Assembly (NCBI RefSeq): GCF_037027445.1
Contig: NZ_JBANDL010000002.1
Span: forward strand, 4,622,001-4,686,000
Length of the DNA: 64,000 nucleotides
Source of the DNA: Lysobacter firmicutimachus
GTDB taxonomy: Bacteria; Pseudomonadota; Gammaproteobacteria; Xanthomonadales; Xanthomonadaceae
Reading direction: 5' to 3'
Under the pieces are notes generated by a model. It was not told where the DNA came from. It did no database searches and saw only the letters and a list, made by a program, of their open reading frames with translations. Position numbers and translations under genes: made by a program. Below, piece after piece: positions 17,764 to 27,413 of this stretch. Position 1 is the stretch's first letter. Each line of letters starts with the position of its first letter.

Positions 17764-19143
17764 TCAGTAGGCGAAATCCTTGAACACCGGATCGACGCTG
17801 CCGCCCCAGGCGCCGTGGAACAGTTCCAGCTTGCGCTCGGCCGGGCTCTTGCCCATGGCCACGAACTCGGCCAGCGGCTCCAGATAGATCGATTCATCGG
17901 CGCCGTGCTGGTTCAGGCGCGCGCGCCGCTTGAGGCCGTGGGCGGAGATCTCCAGCGCGCGCCGCGCCAGATCCAGCACCTTGCCGTCGCGGAACGGCAG
18001 GTGGAACCCGTGCCGGGGCACGCCGTCGCGCAGCGCGTGGCGTTCGGCCGGGGTGAAGTCCAGCACCAGGTCCCAGGCCGCGTCGAGCGCCTCGGCGTCG
18101 TACAACAGGCCGACCCAGAACGCCGACAGCGCGCAGATCCGGTTCCACGGACCGGAATCGGCGCCGCGCATCTCCAGGTACTTCTTCAAACGCACTTCCG
18201 GGAACGCGGTGGTGGTGTGGTCGGCCCAATCCTTCAGGGTCGGACGCCGGTCCGGATAGGCCGGCAGCTTGCCCTCGAGGTAGTCGCGGAACGACTGGCC
18301 GCTGGCGTCGATGTAGCGGCCGTCGCGGTAGACGAAGTACATCGGCACGTCGAGCAGGTAATCGACGTAGCGCTCGTAGCCGAAGCCGTCCTCGAACACG
18401 AAATCGAGCAGGCCGGTGCGGTCCGGGTCGGTATCGGTCCAGATGTGCGATCGATAGGACAGATAGCCGTTGGGCTTGCCTTCGGTGAACGGCGAATCGG
18501 CGAACAGCGCGGTCGCGATCGGCTGCAACGCCAGCGAGACGCGGAATTTCTTGACCATGTCCGCCTCGTCGCGCACGTCGAGGTTGACCTGCACGGTGCT
18601 GGTGCGGGTCATCATGTCCAGGCCGAGGTTGCCGACCTTGGGCATGTACTCGCGCATGATCTTGTAGCGGCCCTTGGGCATCCACGGCATCTCGTCGCGG
18701 CGCCACTTGGGCTGGAAACCCATGCCGAGGAAGCCCAGGCCCATCGGCTCGGCGACGGTGCGCACTTCGCGCAGGTGGGTCGCCGCTTCGACGCAGGTGT
18801 CGTGCAGGGTGTCCAGCGGCGCGCCGGACAGCTCCAGCTGGCCGGCCGGCTCCAGCGAGACCGAGGCCTGGCCGCGGCTGAGCGCGATCACCCGGCCGTT
18901 CTCCTCCACCGGGGTCCAGCCGAACTGCACCAGTCCCTTGAGCAACGCCTCGATGCCGCGCTCGCCGTCGAAGGTCGGCGGGCGCAAGTCGTCGGTGCGG
19001 AAACCGAATTTCTCGTGTTCGGTGCCGATCTTCCAGTCCGACTCCGGGCGCGCGCCCGAGGCCAGGTACTCGATCAGCATGTCGCGGCCGCCGGCCTTGA
19101 CGTCGGGAATCTCGATTTCCTTGACCTGGCTGGGACCGGACAC
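17764..19143 (-). CDS. gshA: Glutamate-cysteine ligase (GCS2 family)
   Basis: A 459-residue enzyme that joins glutamate and cysteine with ATP, the first step of glutathione synthesis. The sequence is of the plant/alphaproteobacterial type (GCS2): [70 protein letters not shown] and [14 protein letters not shown] at 19143 follows AGCGAGGTGG and gives the usual length; an in-frame extension of 91 codons lacks homology. Supplies glutathione for the adhC/fghA pathway elsewhere in the window. Confidence 0.94.
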   Translation of the reverse strand: MSGPSQVKEIEIPDVKAGGRDMLIEYLASGARPESDWKIGTEHEKFGFRTDDLRPPTFDGERGIEALLKGLVQFGWTPVEENGRVIALSRGQASVSLEPAGQLELSGAPLDTLHDTCVEAATHLREVRTVAEPMGLGFLGMGFQPKWRRDEMPWMPKGRYKIMREYMPKVGNLGLDMMTRTSTVQVNLDVRDEADMVKKFRVSLALQPIATALFADSPFTEGKPNGYLSYRSHIWTDTDPDRTGLLDFVFEDGFGYERYVDYLLDVPMYFVYRDGRYIDASGQSFRDYLEGKLPAYPDRRPTLKDWADHTTTAFPEVRLKKYLEMRGADSGPWNRICALSAFWVGLLYDAEALDAAWDLVLDFTPAERHALRDGVPRHGFHLPFRDGKVLDLARRALEISAHGLKRRARLNQHGADESIYLEPLAEFVAMGKSPAERKLELFHGAWGGSVDPVFKDFAY

Positions 19144-19317
19144 ATCCACCTCGCTTGATTCTGTTCGGCAAGGCGGGATGCCCTGCTCGCGCGTCGCTGC
19201 GCGGAAACCGGCGACCGTCGGTACGGGGCCGGCTGCGGCCGGCCCCCGGCGTACGACGGCCGGCCGGTTGCGTGCCACCTTGCACGCTTTCCGGGTCTGG
19301 ATATGCGGCGGCTCGCC

Positions 19318-19323
19318 TACAAT
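19318..19323 (+). promoter_or_regulatory. Possible -10 box (TACAAT) for the opp-like operon
   Basis: TACAAT lies about 30 nt upstream of the TTG start of the substrate-binding protein gene. A well-spaced -35 is not evident. Inferred promoter for the three overlapping genes that follow. Confidence 0.4.
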
Positions 19324-19352
19324 CGCAAGACCCCGGCAGTGTAGACCCCGCT

Positions 19353-21005
19353 TTGCGCCGAACAACGTCCGTCCTGCAACGCTATGGTTCGGCCCTGCTA
19401 CTGGCGCTGGCGGCACCGGCCGTGCCTGCCCAACCGTCGCCGGCGCAAAGCGCGCAGACGCAGCTGGAGCGCGGCAACGGCCCGGAACCGAGCACCCTGG
19501 ACGCGCACCGTTGCCAGGAAGTCGCCTGCGGCAACGTATTGCGCGACCTGTACGAAGGCCTGGTCACCGAAGACGCGCAGGGCCGGCTGGTGCCGGGCAT
19601 GGCGCAACGCTGGACGGTCTCGGCCGACGGCCGCACCTGGCGCTTCGTGCTGCGCCCGGGGCTGCGCTGGAGCAACGGCGAGGCGCTCGACGCCGGCCAG
19701 ATCGTCGCCAGTTTCCGCCGCGCGTTCGCGCCGGCCACCGCAGCGCCGTTCGGCGAACTGTTCGACGCCCTCGATCAGGCCCAGGCGGTGCAGGCCGGCC
19801 GGGTCGCGCCGGAACGGCTCGGGGTGTCGGCGCCGGACCCGCGCACGGTCGAATTCCGGCTCAATCGCAGCGCCTCGTTGCCGGCCCTGCTGACCCTGCC
19901 GATCGCGTTCCCGGTGTACCTGCCGGCCGTGCGGCGCCACGGCGCCCAGCACACCCGGCCCGGGCAGCTGGTCTCCAACGGCGCCTACACCCTGGCCGCG
20001 TGGACCCCGCAGGCCAATCTGCAACTGCGGCGCAACCCGCGCTTCCACGACGCCGCCGCGGTGGCGATCGAGCGCGTGCGCTTCCACGTCACCGAGGACG
20101 CCGCCGCCGAACTGCAACGCTTCGCCGCCGGCGACCTGCACATCACCGAGGTGGTGCCGCCGCAGCCGCTGGTCTCGCTGCGCCGGCGCTTCGGCGCGCA
20201 ACTGCGCCTGTCGCCCTATCTGGGCGCGTTCTGGCTCGGCCTCAACACCACCCGCGCGCCGTTCCGCGATGCGCCCTGCGCCGCCGGCGCGACGCGCTGC
20301 GACGACCGCGCCCTGGCGCTGCGCCGGGCCCTGGCGATGGCGGTCGACCGCGACAAGCTGACCCGCTACGTGACCGGCCTGGGCGAAACCCCGGCCTACG
20401 GCACCGTGCCGCCGGGCATCGCCGGCTACACCCCGGCCCAGGCCGCCTGGTCGGACCTGCCGCAGGCGCAGCGCGAGGCGCATGCGCGCGCTTTGTACCG
20501 CTACGCCGGCTATTCCGCGCGCAATCCGCTGACCCTGGAGCTGCGCTACAACACTTCGACCCCGCACCGGCGCCTGGCGCTGGCGGTCGCGGCGATGTGG
20601 CGGCAGACCCTGGGCGTGCAGGTGCGGCTGCGCAACGAGGAATGGAAGGTGTTCGTGCAGAACCGCAAGCAGCGCGCGATCACCCAGGCTTTCCGCGGCG
20701 GCTGGATCGGCGACCTCGCCGACGCGCGCAACTTCCTCGCCGCGTTCGGCAACGACGGGCCGCTCAACTGGACCGGCTACGACGACGCCGGCTACCGCGA
20801 GCGGCTGGCGCGCGCCGATGCCGCCGCCACCGACGCCGCGCGCAACGCCTGGCTGCGCGCCGCCGAGCAGCGCCTGCTGAACGATCACGCCGCGATCCCG
20901 CTGTACTTCTATACCTCCAAACATCTGGTTTCCGAGCGCGTGCGCGGCTTCCAGCCCAACGCCCTGGACCGTCACGCCAGCCGCTGGTTGAGCCTGAGCC
21001 CATGA
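19353..21005 (+). CDS. Peptide ABC transporter substrate-binding protein (OppA-like)
   Basis: A ~550-residue SBP family 5 protein. Signal peptide: [18 protein letters not shown]. Motifs: [69 protein letters not shown] and the C-terminal [14 protein letters not shown]. It binds oligopeptides in the periplasm. Start is uncertain: TTG at 19353 is the nearest start giving a signal peptide; no ATG or GTG in frame is better. Its TGA overlaps the next ATG (ATGA). Confidence 0.85.
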   Translation: MRRTTSVLQRYGSALLLALAAPAVPAQPSPAQSAQTQLERGNGPEPSTLDAHRCQEVACGNVLRDLYEGLVTEDAQGRLVPGMAQRWTVSADGRTWRFVLRPGLRWSNGEALDAGQIVASFRRAFAPATAAPFGELFDALDQAQAVQAGRVAPERLGVSAPDPRTVEFRLNRSASLPALLTLPIAFPVYLPAVRRHGAQHTRPGQLVSNGAYTLAAWTPQANLQLRRNPRFHDAAAVAIERVRFHVTEDAAAELQRFAAGDLHITEVVPPQPLVSLRRRFGAQLRLSPYLGAFWLGLNTTRAPFRDAPCAAGATRCDDRALALRRALAMAVDRDKLTRYVTGLGETPAYGTVPPGIAGYTPAQAAWSDLPQAQREAHARALYRYAGYSARNPLTLELRYNTSTPHRRLALAVAAMWRQTLGVQVRLRNEEWKVFVQNRKQRAITQAFRGGWIGDLADARNFLAAFGNDGPLNWTGYDDAGYRERLARADAAATDAARNAWLRAAEQRLLNDHAAIPLYFYTSKHLVSERVRGFQPNALDRHASRWLSLSP

Positions 21006-21724
21006 ACGCATCCGCCTCTCGCCCGCAATCGCTGGGCCGCCATTCCGAGACCCACCGTTCCGAGCGCGTGGGCTGGCTGCGCGCAGCGGTGCTCGGCGCC
21101 AACGACGGCATCGTCTCGGTCGCCGGTCTCGTGGTCGGCGTCGCCGCCAGCGGCGCCGACGCCGCCGCGATCCTCACCAGCGGCATCGCCGGCGCGGTCG
21201 CCGGGGCGATGTCGATGGCCGCCGGCGAATACGTGTCGGTGCGTTCGCAGGCCGACACCGAGCGCGCCGATATCGCGGTGGAACGGCGCGAACTGGCCGA
21301 GGACCCGGCCAGCGAACTGGAGGAGTTGGCGCGGATCTACGTGCGTCGCGGCCTGACCCCGGAACTGGCGCACGAAGTCGCGCGCCAGCTGACCGCGCAC
21401 GATGCGCTCGGCAGCCACGCCCGCGACGAACTGGGCATCACTGAAACCTTGCGCGCGCGGCCGCTGCAGGCCGCGGCGGCATCGGCGCTGGCCTTCGTCT
21501 GTGGCGCCGCGCTGCCGATCGGCGCGGTGTTGCTGGCGCCGTCGGGCGAAGTCGAGGCGGTGGCGATCCCGACCACCCTGGCCGCGTTGTTCCTGTCCGG
21601 CGCGCTGGCCGCCTGGGCCGGCGGCGCGCCGGTGCTGCGCGGCGCGTTGCGGGTCGCGTTCTGGGGCGCGCTGGCGATGGCCGCGGCGACCCTGGTCGGG
21701 CGCCTGTTCGGCGTGCAGGTCTGA
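21002..21724 (+). CDS. VIT1/CCC1 family transporter
   Basis: A 240-residue membrane protein of the VIT1 (vacuolar iron transporter) family: HSETHRSERVGWLRAAVLGA, NDGIVSVAGLVVGVA, then AGAMSMAAGEYVSVRSQADT, with a cytoplasmic helical region ERRELAEDPASELEELARIY and three terminal helices. Plants and yeast use such proteins to move Fe2+ or Mn2+ out of the cytosol. The start overlaps the oppA-like stop (ATGA) and its own stop overlaps the oppB-like ATG (TGATG), so it is translated as part of that operon, an unusual pairing. Confidence 0.92.
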   Translation: MNASASRPQSLGRHSETHRSERVGWLRAAVLGANDGIVSVAGLVVGVAASGADAAAILTSGIAGAVAGAMSMAAGEYVSVRSQADTERADIAVERRELAEDPASELEELARIYVRRGLTPELAHEVARQLTAHDALGSHARDELGITETLRARPLQAAAASALAFVCGAALPIGAVLLAPSGEVEAVAIPTTLAALFLSGALAAWAGGAPVLRGALRVAFWGALAMAAATLVGRLFGVQV

Positions 21725-22638
21725 TGCGGCCGGCGCTGGCCCGGTTCGGTTCGCGCCTGCTGGAGGCGGCGATCACTCTGTGGCTGCTGGCGACATTGTG
21801 CTTCGTGCTGCTGCGCGCCGCGCCGGGCGGCCCGTTCGACAGCGAAAAAGCCGCGCCGCCGGAGGTACAGGCCGCGCTCGAGGCCCAGTACCGGCTCGAC
21901 CAGCCCTTGCCGATGCAATACCTGGCCTGGCTCGGCGACGCGGTGCGCGGCGACCTCGGGCCCTCGTTCCAATATCCCGATTACACCGTCAACCAGCTGA
22001 TCGCCAACGCCTTGCCGGTGTCGATGCTCAACGGCGGCCTGGCCCTGCTGCTGGCCTTGCTGCTCGGCATCGGCTTGGGCGTGTGGGCGGCGCTGCGCGC
22101 CGGCCGCTGGACCGACCGGCTGCTGATGGGCCTGGCCGGGCTCGGCCTGGCGGTGCCCAAGTTCGTCGTCGCCCCCTTGCTGGTGCTGGTGTTCGCGGTC
22201 GGCCTGCACTGGCTGCCGGCCGGCGGCTGGGGCGAATGGGACAACATCGTCTTGCCGGTGATCGCCCTGGCCCTGCCCAACATCGCCTACTGCGCGCGCC
22301 TGACCCGCGCCTCGCTGCTGGAGACGCTGTCGGCCGACTACCTGACCGCTGCGCGCGCCCGCGGCCTGTCGGAAACCCGGCTGCTGTTCGCGCATGCGCT
22401 CAAGCCGGCGCTGCTGCCGGTCGCGGCCTGGCTGTCGCCGGCGCTGATCAACGTGGTCACCGGTTCGGCGGTGGTCGAGCAGGTGTTCGGCATCCCCGGC
22501 ATGGGCCGCTATTTCGTCCAGGGCGCGCTCAACCGCGACTACACCCTGGTGCTGGGCGTGGTGCTGGCGATCGGCGCCCTGATCGTGGCGATCAACGTGG
22601 CCGTCGACGCTTTGCGCGCCTGGATGGATCCGCGGTGA
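21724..22638 (+). CDS. ABC transporter permease (OppB-like)
   Basis: A 304-residue inner-membrane permease of the peptide/nickel family: MRPALARFGSRLLEAAITLW, LLRAAPGGPFDSEKAAPPEV, GDLGPSFQYPDYTVNQLI, six membrane helices and the EAA loop region YLTAARARGLSETRLLFAHA, ending AWMDPR. No oppC, oppD or oppF follows: a repeat hairpin begins 3 nt after the stop, then a LacI gene. The second permease and ATPases must be encoded elsewhere if the transporter works. Confidence 0.93.
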   Translation: MRPALARFGSRLLEAAITLWLLATLCFVLLRAAPGGPFDSEKAAPPEVQAALEAQYRLDQPLPMQYLAWLGDAVRGDLGPSFQYPDYTVNQLIANALPVSMLNGGLALLLALLLGIGLGVWAALRAGRWTDRLLMGLAGLGLAVPKFVVAPLLVLVFAVGLHWLPAGGWGEWDNIVLPVIALALPNIAYCARLTRASLLETLSADYLTAARARGLSETRLLFAHALKPALLPVAAWLSPALINVVTGSAVVEQVFGIPGMGRYFVQGALNRDYTLVLGVVLAIGALIVAINVAVDALRAWMDPR

Positions 22639-22640
22639 GG

Positions 22641-22730
22641 CCGGGATTCGGGATTGGGGATCAGGGAGAGAGCGGAACCTGGCCGCCCGCTTTTGCGAAT
22701 CCCTAGTCCCGAATCCCCAATCCCCGCCCC
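22641..22730. repeat. Dispersed hairpin repeat, GGATTGGGGATTCGGG family
   Basis: Left arm CCGGGATTCGGGATTGGGGA (22641-22660) and right arm containing GTCCCGAATCCCCAATCCCC (22707-22726) are inverted copies around a ~40-nt loop. It directly follows the oppB-like stop and may act as transcript 3' end; the right arm ends 6 nt before the putative -10 box of the LacI gene. Confidence 0.85.
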
Positions 22731-22735
22731 AGAGC

Positions 22736-22741
22736 TACACT
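22736..22741 (+). promoter_or_regulatory. Possible -10 box (TACACT) of the LacI gene, 7 nt before ATG
   Basis: TACACT is followed by GCGGCCC and the ATG at 22749. If this is the -10 box, transcription would begin at or next to the A of the ATG, giving a leaderless mRNA. No Shine-Dalgarno is present. Confidence 0.4.
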
Positions 22742-22748
22742 GCGGCCC

Positions 22749-23780
22749 ATGCGCAAGAAGAGCAAAGCCACCTCGGTCGACATCGCCCATCTGGCCGGCG
22801 TGTCCCAGGCCACCGTCTCGCGCGTGCTCAGCGGCAGCCCGCTGGTCAACGCCGAGACCCGGCGCCGGGTCGAAGCGGTGGTGCGCGAGCTCAACTACAA
22901 GGTCGACCGCCACGCCTCCAGCCTGCGCCGGCAGCGCTCGGGCACGCTGGCGATGCTGCTGTTCGAGGACCCGACCCCGGACGAGTCGCATATCAACCCG
23001 TTCTTCCTGTCCATGCTCGGCTCGATCACCCGCGCCTGCGCCCGCCACGGCCAGGACCTGCTGATCTCGTTCCAGCAGCTGTCCGACGATTGGGCCGGCG
23101 ACTACGAGGACAGCATGAAGGCCGACGGCCTGATCCTGCTCGGCTACGGCGACTACCTGGCCTACCAGGGCAAGCTGCAGAAACTGGTCGAACAGGGCAC
23201 CCGCTTCGTGCGCTGGGGCGCGGTGCTGCCGGACCAGCCGGGGCTGTCGATCGGCTGCGAGAACCTCGGCGGCGGCCGCCAAGCCGGCACGCATCTGCTG
23301 GCGCTGGGACGGCGGCGGGTGGCCTTCCTCGGCGACGCCTCCAGCCATTATCCCGAGTTCCTCGACCGCTACCTCGGCTGCGAGCAGGCCCTGGCCGCCG
23401 CGGGGCTGACGCTGGACCGCGCCCTGCAGGTCGACGCGGAAAGCGCCGAAGACGCCGGCCACGCGGCTGCCTGCGAGCTGCTGGCACGCGGGCTGCCGTT
23501 CGATGCGATCTTCGCCGCCAGCGACCTGATCGCGATCGGCGCCATGCGTGCGCTCGCCGAACACGGCCTGCGCGTGCCGGAAGACGTGTCGGTGGTCGGC
23601 TTCGACGACATCCCGATGGCGCGCTTCGCCCACCCGCCGCTGACCACGATCTTCCAGGATACCAAGCAGGCCGGCGAGCTGCTGGTCGACACGCTGATGA
23701 AGCTGATCCACGGCGAGCAAGCCCACAGCGTGCGGCTGCCGACCTCGCTGGTGGTGCGCAAGTCCTGCGGCGCCGGCTAA
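22749..23780 (+). CDS. LacI family transcriptional regulator of the maltodextrin locus
   Basis: A 343-residue LacI/GalR regulator. DNA-binding domain: TSVDIAHLAGVSQATVSRVL, hinge region NYKVDRHASSLRRQRSG (the HASSLR hinge helix), periplasmic-binding-type effector domain ending VSVVGFDDIPMARFAHPPLT. It stands directly before a convergent GH13/MFS operon and is the only LacI protein in the locus, so it likely binds the paired TACGTA-centred operators at 30352-30426. Probably a MalR-like repressor; sugar ligand not determinable. Confidence 0.92.
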   Translation: MRKKSKATSVDIAHLAGVSQATVSRVLSGSPLVNAETRRRVEAVVRELNYKVDRHASSLRRQRSGTLAMLLFEDPTPDESHINPFFLSMLGSITRACARHGQDLLISFQQLSDDWAGDYEDSMKADGLILLGYGDYLAYQGKLQKLVEQGTRFVRWGAVLPDQPGLSIGCENLGGGRQAGTHLLALGRRRVAFLGDASSHYPEFLDRYLGCEQALAAAGLTLDRALQVDAESAEDAGHAAACELLARGLPFDAIFAASDLIAIGAMRALAEHGLRVPEDVSVVGFDDIPMARFAHPPLTTIFQDTKQAGELLVDTLMKLIHGEQAHSVRLPTSLVVRKSCGAG

Positions 23781-23799
23781 GCGGGCGTTGCCGCCCGTT

Positions 23800-23846
23800 G
23801 CGGGAGCCCGCGTCCCGCGAAACGTCCTGCGGTCATAAGCCGCAAC
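23800..23846. repeat. Repeat subtype with GTCCCGCGAAACGTCCTGCG...GGTCATAAGCCGC
   Basis: CGGGAGCCCGCGTCCCGCGA followed by GGTCATAAGCCGCAAC is a variant of the GTAGGAGCGGCGTCCCACGG...GGTCATAAGCCGCGAC unit at 36821-36870. It lies in the ~240-bp space after the LacI gene, which holds no gene I can support. A short GC hairpin (23782-23797) precedes it. Confidence 0.6.
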
Positions 23847-23935
23847 AGTCGCGGCGATGCAATACCGCACCGCTGCCCGTACTAAGCGAGCGATTTACCG
23901 CGCTCGCGTCCAAGGCGACGGGTAGGCGTTGAAGC

Positions 23936-23980
23936 AAAAGCAAATCGCCCTAGCCCCTTTTTCGAAAGAGGGGAAGCCGT
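23936..23980. repeat. CCCCTTTTTCGAAAGAGGGG hairpin repeat
   Basis: CAAAAGCAAATCGCCCTAG precedes the palindrome CCCCTTTTTCGAAAGAGGGG at 23954-23973. The same leader-plus-palindrome occurs at 27256-27399, so the two belong to one repeat family. It sits at the 3' end of the GH13 lipoprotein gene and could also terminate transcription. Confidence 0.7.
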
Positions 23981-24018
23981 TCCGGCCGGTTTCGCAGACT
24001 GGGGCCCCGCAGGCGCGA

Positions 24019-25707
24019 TCAGCGCCGGCGGGCGTGGGCCATGGCCCGATCCAACGCCGCGGCCAGGCCCGGATCGCGTACCGGTGCGTCGAGCAGATAG
24101 ACCTGCACCCCGTGCGCGGGCACCTGCGCGCGCAGGCTTTCGCCCTTTCCGATCACCGTCTCGGCGCCGCCGAAGGCCGCGCGCCAGGTGCCCGCCTGCA
24201 GGTACTGCGCGACCACGAAGTCCGCCGGCGCATCGCCCTTGTTGAGCAGGACCAGCGCGATCTGCGCCGTGTCGCCGTGCTGGTAGACGCGATAGAACGC
24301 GGCGCGGTCCCCCTGCAGCAGCACGTTCAACTGCAAGCCGCGCTGCAGGGCCGGCGAGTCGCGGCGCACGCGGGCGATGCGCTTGAGCGCGGCATGGATC
24401 GGATGCGCGGCCCCGGCATCGACCCGCGCCTGGCCGTAGTAGTTGCGATTGCCCGCATGCTCGGCGCGGCCGCGCTGGAAGCCGGTTTCCGAACCGTAAT
24501 AGATCACCGGGATGCCGCGCGCGGTGAACAGCCAGTGGTTGGCGTCGATGAAGCCTTCGTCGCTGGCGTCCAGCCGCGCCATGTCGTGGTTGTCGTAGAA
24601 GGTCATCAGTTCGTACGGGTTCGCGTACGGCCCGTCCTGCAGGTACAGGCGCTCGTCGAGGCGGGCGTAATCGGCGCGGCCGCGGCCGAACACCTCGGCC
24701 AGGCGTTCCTTGAGCGGAAAGTCGAGCACGCTGACTCCGCCGTTCTCGGCCCAGGTGAACGGCGCGATGTTCTCGGCTTTGTAGTCGAAGGCCTCGCCGA
24801 ACATGAACAAGCCCGGCCGCTTGGCCCGCAGGCGCGCGGCGAAACTGCGCCAGAACGGCATCGGCACGTGGCGGATGGTGTCGATGCGCAGCGCGTCGGC
24901 GCCCTGATCCAGCCATTGCGAGTAGGCATCGACGAAGTACTCCAGCAGCGCCGGGTTGCTGTCGTCGAGGTTGGACAACTGGACCAGATCCTTCTGGGGG
25001 CGAAAGAAGCGGTGCAGCGGCTCGCGCTGCGGGTCCAGCCGCTCAGGCGGCAGATTCTGGTGGTCGGCGACCAACACGCCGTCGCGGTAGATTTCGCCGT
25101 ATTTGGGCTGATCCTGCGGCATCGTGAACGAGGGCGAGCCGTGGTTGGCGACGATGTCGAGCACCGTCTTGAGCCCATGCCGCTTCAGGCCCGCGGTCAA
25201 CGCAGCGAAATCCAGCCCCGGGCTGGGCAGGTGCTCGTCGAGGCGGAAGAAGTCCACGCCCCAATAACCGTGGTAGCCGGTCTTGCCGCGGTCCTGGAAG
25301 GCGCCGCCCCAGGTCACCGCCTCGCCGCCGGTGAAGGCCTGATCGGGGTTGTCGACGATCGGCGTCAGCCAGACCGCGCCGAAGCCCATGTCGCGGATGT
25401 AGCCGGCATTGTCGAGCAGGCCTTTGAAGTCGCCGCCGAGATAGCCGATGTTGTCGCTCTCGCCGGCCGGCGCGCCCGCGACCGGCCGGTCGAAGCTGCG
25501 CGTGGCCGGGTCCGGGCCGCCCTGCTCGCGCTGATCGTTGTTCGGATCGCCGTTGACGAAGCGATCGGTGACCACGAAGTACACCGCGTCGGCGGCCATC
25601 GGTTCGAGCGTGCCGTAGTAGTCGCGCGCAGCCGCCGGCGCGCTCGACCCGGCCGTCGCGCAACCGGCGAGCGCCAGCGCCAGCGCGGCCAACGCCAAGC
25701 GGCTCAT
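24019..25707 (-). CDS. GH13 alpha-amylase family lipoprotein
   Basis: A 562-residue lipoprotein: signal peptide with lipobox LALAGC (Cys16). Catalytic (beta/alpha)8 barrel with GH13 signatures: DIVANHG, nucleophile Asp in GADALRIDTIRHV, acid/base Glu in LFMFGEAFDY, transition-state Asp in TFYDNHDMARL. Probably degrades malto-oligosaccharides or starch in the periplasm or on the outer membrane. Its ATG overlaps the stop of the upstream MFS gene by 3 nt (ATGA). Start chosen at the lipobox peptide; the frame runs on far upstream by chance. Confidence 0.93.
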   Translation of the reverse strand: MSRLALAALALALAGCATAGSSAPAAARDYYGTLEPMAADAVYFVVTDRFVNGDPNNDQREQGGPDPATRSFDRPVAGAPAGESDNIGYLGGDFKGLLDNAGYIRDMGFGAVWLTPIVDNPDQAFTGGEAVTWGGAFQDRGKTGYHGYWGVDFFRLDEHLPSPGLDFAALTAGLKRHGLKTVLDIVANHGSPSFTMPQDQPKYGEIYRDGVLVADHQNLPPERLDPQREPLHRFFRPQKDLVQLSNLDDSNPALLEYFVDAYSQWLDQGADALRIDTIRHVPMPFWRSFAARLRAKRPGLFMFGEAFDYKAENIAPFTWAENGGVSVLDFPLKERLAEVFGRGRADYARLDERLYLQDGPYANPYELMTFYDNHDMARLDASDEGFIDANHWLFTARGIPVIYYGSETGFQRGRAEHAGNRNYYGQARVDAGAAHPIHAALKRIARVRRDSPALQRGLQLNVLLQGDRAAFYRVYQHGDTAQIALVLLNKGDAPADFVVAQYLQAGTWRAAFGGAETVIGKGESLRAQVPAHGVQVYLLDAPVRDPGLAAALDRAMAHARRR

Positions 25708-27197
25708 GCGCCCGGCTCGCGCACCCGCAGCACGCACAGGCCCGAGACGACCAGGCTCGCGCCGCCGATCACCAATGCCCATACCGGCTCTCCGTGGAAG
25801 AAGGTCTTGAGCAGGAAGCCGAGCAAACTCGCCGCGACCAGCTGCGGAATGACGATGAAGAAGTTGAAGATGCCCATGTACACGCCCATCTTGGCCGCCG
25901 GCAAACTGTCCGACAGCAGGGCGTAAGGCAGCGACAGGATCGAGGCCCAGGCGAAACCGACGCCGAGCATGGACAGCAGCAACCACTGCGGGTCGCGGAT
26001 CAACGCGATCGAGATCAGCCCGGCGCCGCCCAGGCAGACGTTGACCAGATGGCTCCAGCGCAGGCCCCAGCGCCGCGCCATCCACGGAATCGCCACCGCC
26101 GCCAGCGCGGCGAAGCCGTTGTAGGCGGCGAACAGCACGCCGACCCAGTTCGCGCCGTCGTTGTAGGCGGCCGAGGCGGTGTCGCTGCTGTGGTAGTGCA
26201 ACTGGGTCACCGCCGGCGTGGTGTAGATCCACATCGCGAACAAGGCGAACCAGGAAAAGAACTGCACCACCGCCAGGCGCAGCATGGTCGGCGGCATGCC
26301 GTGCAGGTCGTCCATGACGCTGGCGAAGCCGCTGTCCTCGCCCACCACGCCGCGCAGGCACTGGGCCAGGCCGAACGCGGCGATCATGCCGGCCAACACG
26401 TACAACTGGCGGTCCAGCGCGGCCATCGAGATCGCCACGGCCAGGATCGCGCCGACCGTGACCCAGGCCGCGCCGAGCAGCAGGCAACGCACCCGGTCGC
26501 GCGGCGGATGCGGCGGCGCCGGCGGCGCTTCGTCGTACTCGGCCAGTTGCTCGGGCGGATACTCGCGCGTGCTCAGCACCGTCCAGCCCACCGACAGCAG
26601 CAGCACCGCGCCGCCGGCGTAGAAGGCGTAGCGCACCGTGTCGGGCACCTCGCCGGGCATGGCGGTATTGGCGACGCCGTAGTGCGCCAGCACGTAGGGC
26701 AGCGCGCTGGCGACCACCGAGCCGACGCCGATGAAAAAGCTTTGCATCGCATAGCCGGTGGGGCGCTGGCGCGGCGGCAGCTGATCGCCGACGAACGCGC
26801 GGAACGGCTCCATCGAGATGTTGATCGACGCGTCCAGCACCCACAGCAGGCCGGCCGCGATCCACAGGAACGGCGCGTTGGGCATCGCCAGCAAGGCCAG
26901 CGAGGCCAGCACCGCGCCGATCAGGAAATACGGACGCCGCCGGCCCAGGCTCGGGCTCCAGGTGCGGTCGGACAGATAGCCGACGATCGGCTGCACGATC
27001 AGGCCGGTCAGCGGCGCGGCGATCCACAGCATCGGGATGTCGTCGATGGCCGCGCCGAGGGTCTGGAAGATCCGGCTGACGTTGGCGTTCTGCAGGGCGA
27101 AGCCGAACTGGATGCCGAGGAAGCCGAAGCACATGTTCCAGATCTGCCAGAACGACAGCTGCGGCTTGCGGGACGGAGCGTCGTGGCGATCGGTCAT
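25704..27197 (-). CDS. MFS sugar transporter (maltose/SLC45-like)
   Basis: A 497-residue permease with about twelve membrane helices: KPQLSFWQIWNMCFGFLGIQ, then GYLSDRTWSPSLGRRRPYFL (the cytoplasmic loop 2-3 motif of this family), DASINISMEPFRAFVGDQLP and a second half ending VSGLCVLRVREPGA. Family members (MalY-like, SLC45-like) move maltose or sucrose across the inner membrane. It lies between the TonB receptor and the GH13 lipoprotein and is coupled to the latter by a stop/start overlap. Confidence 0.92.
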   Translation of the reverse strand: MTDRHDAPSRKPQLSFWQIWNMCFGFLGIQFGFALQNANVSRIFQTLGAAIDDIPMLWIAAPLTGLIVQPIVGYLSDRTWSPSLGRRRPYFLIGAVLASLALLAMPNAPFLWIAAGLLWVLDASINISMEPFRAFVGDQLPPRQRPTGYAMQSFFIGVGSVVASALPYVLAHYGVANTAMPGEVPDTVRYAFYAGGAVLLLSVGWTVLSTREYPPEQLAEYDEAPPAPPHPPRDRVRCLLLGAAWVTVGAILAVAISMAALDRQLYVLAGMIAAFGLAQCLRGVVGEDSGFASVMDDLHGMPPTMLRLAVVQFFSWFALFAMWIYTTPAVTQLHYHSSDTASAAYNDGANWVGVLFAAYNGFAALAAVAIPWMARRWGLRWSHLVNVCLGGAGLISIALIRDPQWLLLSMLGVGFAWASILSLPYALLSDSLPAAKMGVYMGIFNFFIVIPQLVAASLLGFLLKTFFHGEPVWALVIGGASLVVSGLCVLRVREPGA

Positions 27198-27255
27198 GGC
27201 TTGGATACTGGCATGAAGCGGGTTGGGACAACCGCGCCGGACGGACGAGGCCGGG

Positions 27256-27399
27256 TCAAAAGCAAATCCCCCTCGATCCCCCCTTTGTCAAAGGGGGGGC
27301 GACAAGCAGGGCGGCGACGTCGATCACACCACGTCGCACCCCGAGCGTCCGCATCCGGCTCCCCTTTTGAAAAAGGGGGCCGGGGGATTCGCCTTTGCC
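27256..27399. repeat. Long inverted repeat of the CCCCCTTTGTCAAAGGGGGG family
   Basis: CAAAAGCAAATCCCCCTCGA plus palindrome CCCCCCTTTGTCAAAGGGGG at the left; at the right CCCCTTTTGAAAAAGGGGGC followed by CGGGGGATTCGCCTTTG, the inverse. The two ends enclose ~65 nt without a gene. It lies between the TonB receptor's 3' end and the MFS start, so it would form large hairpins in the transcript. Confidence 0.85.
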
Positions 27400-27413
27400 T
27401 TGCTCTTATCCGG

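Noticed and set aside
24019..27231. Single 1070-residue fusion of the MFS region and GH13 lipoprotein
   Set aside because: The upstream part of the GH13 frame runs through the MFS gene in a different phase; the lipoprotein signal and the ATGA overlap show two separate genes.
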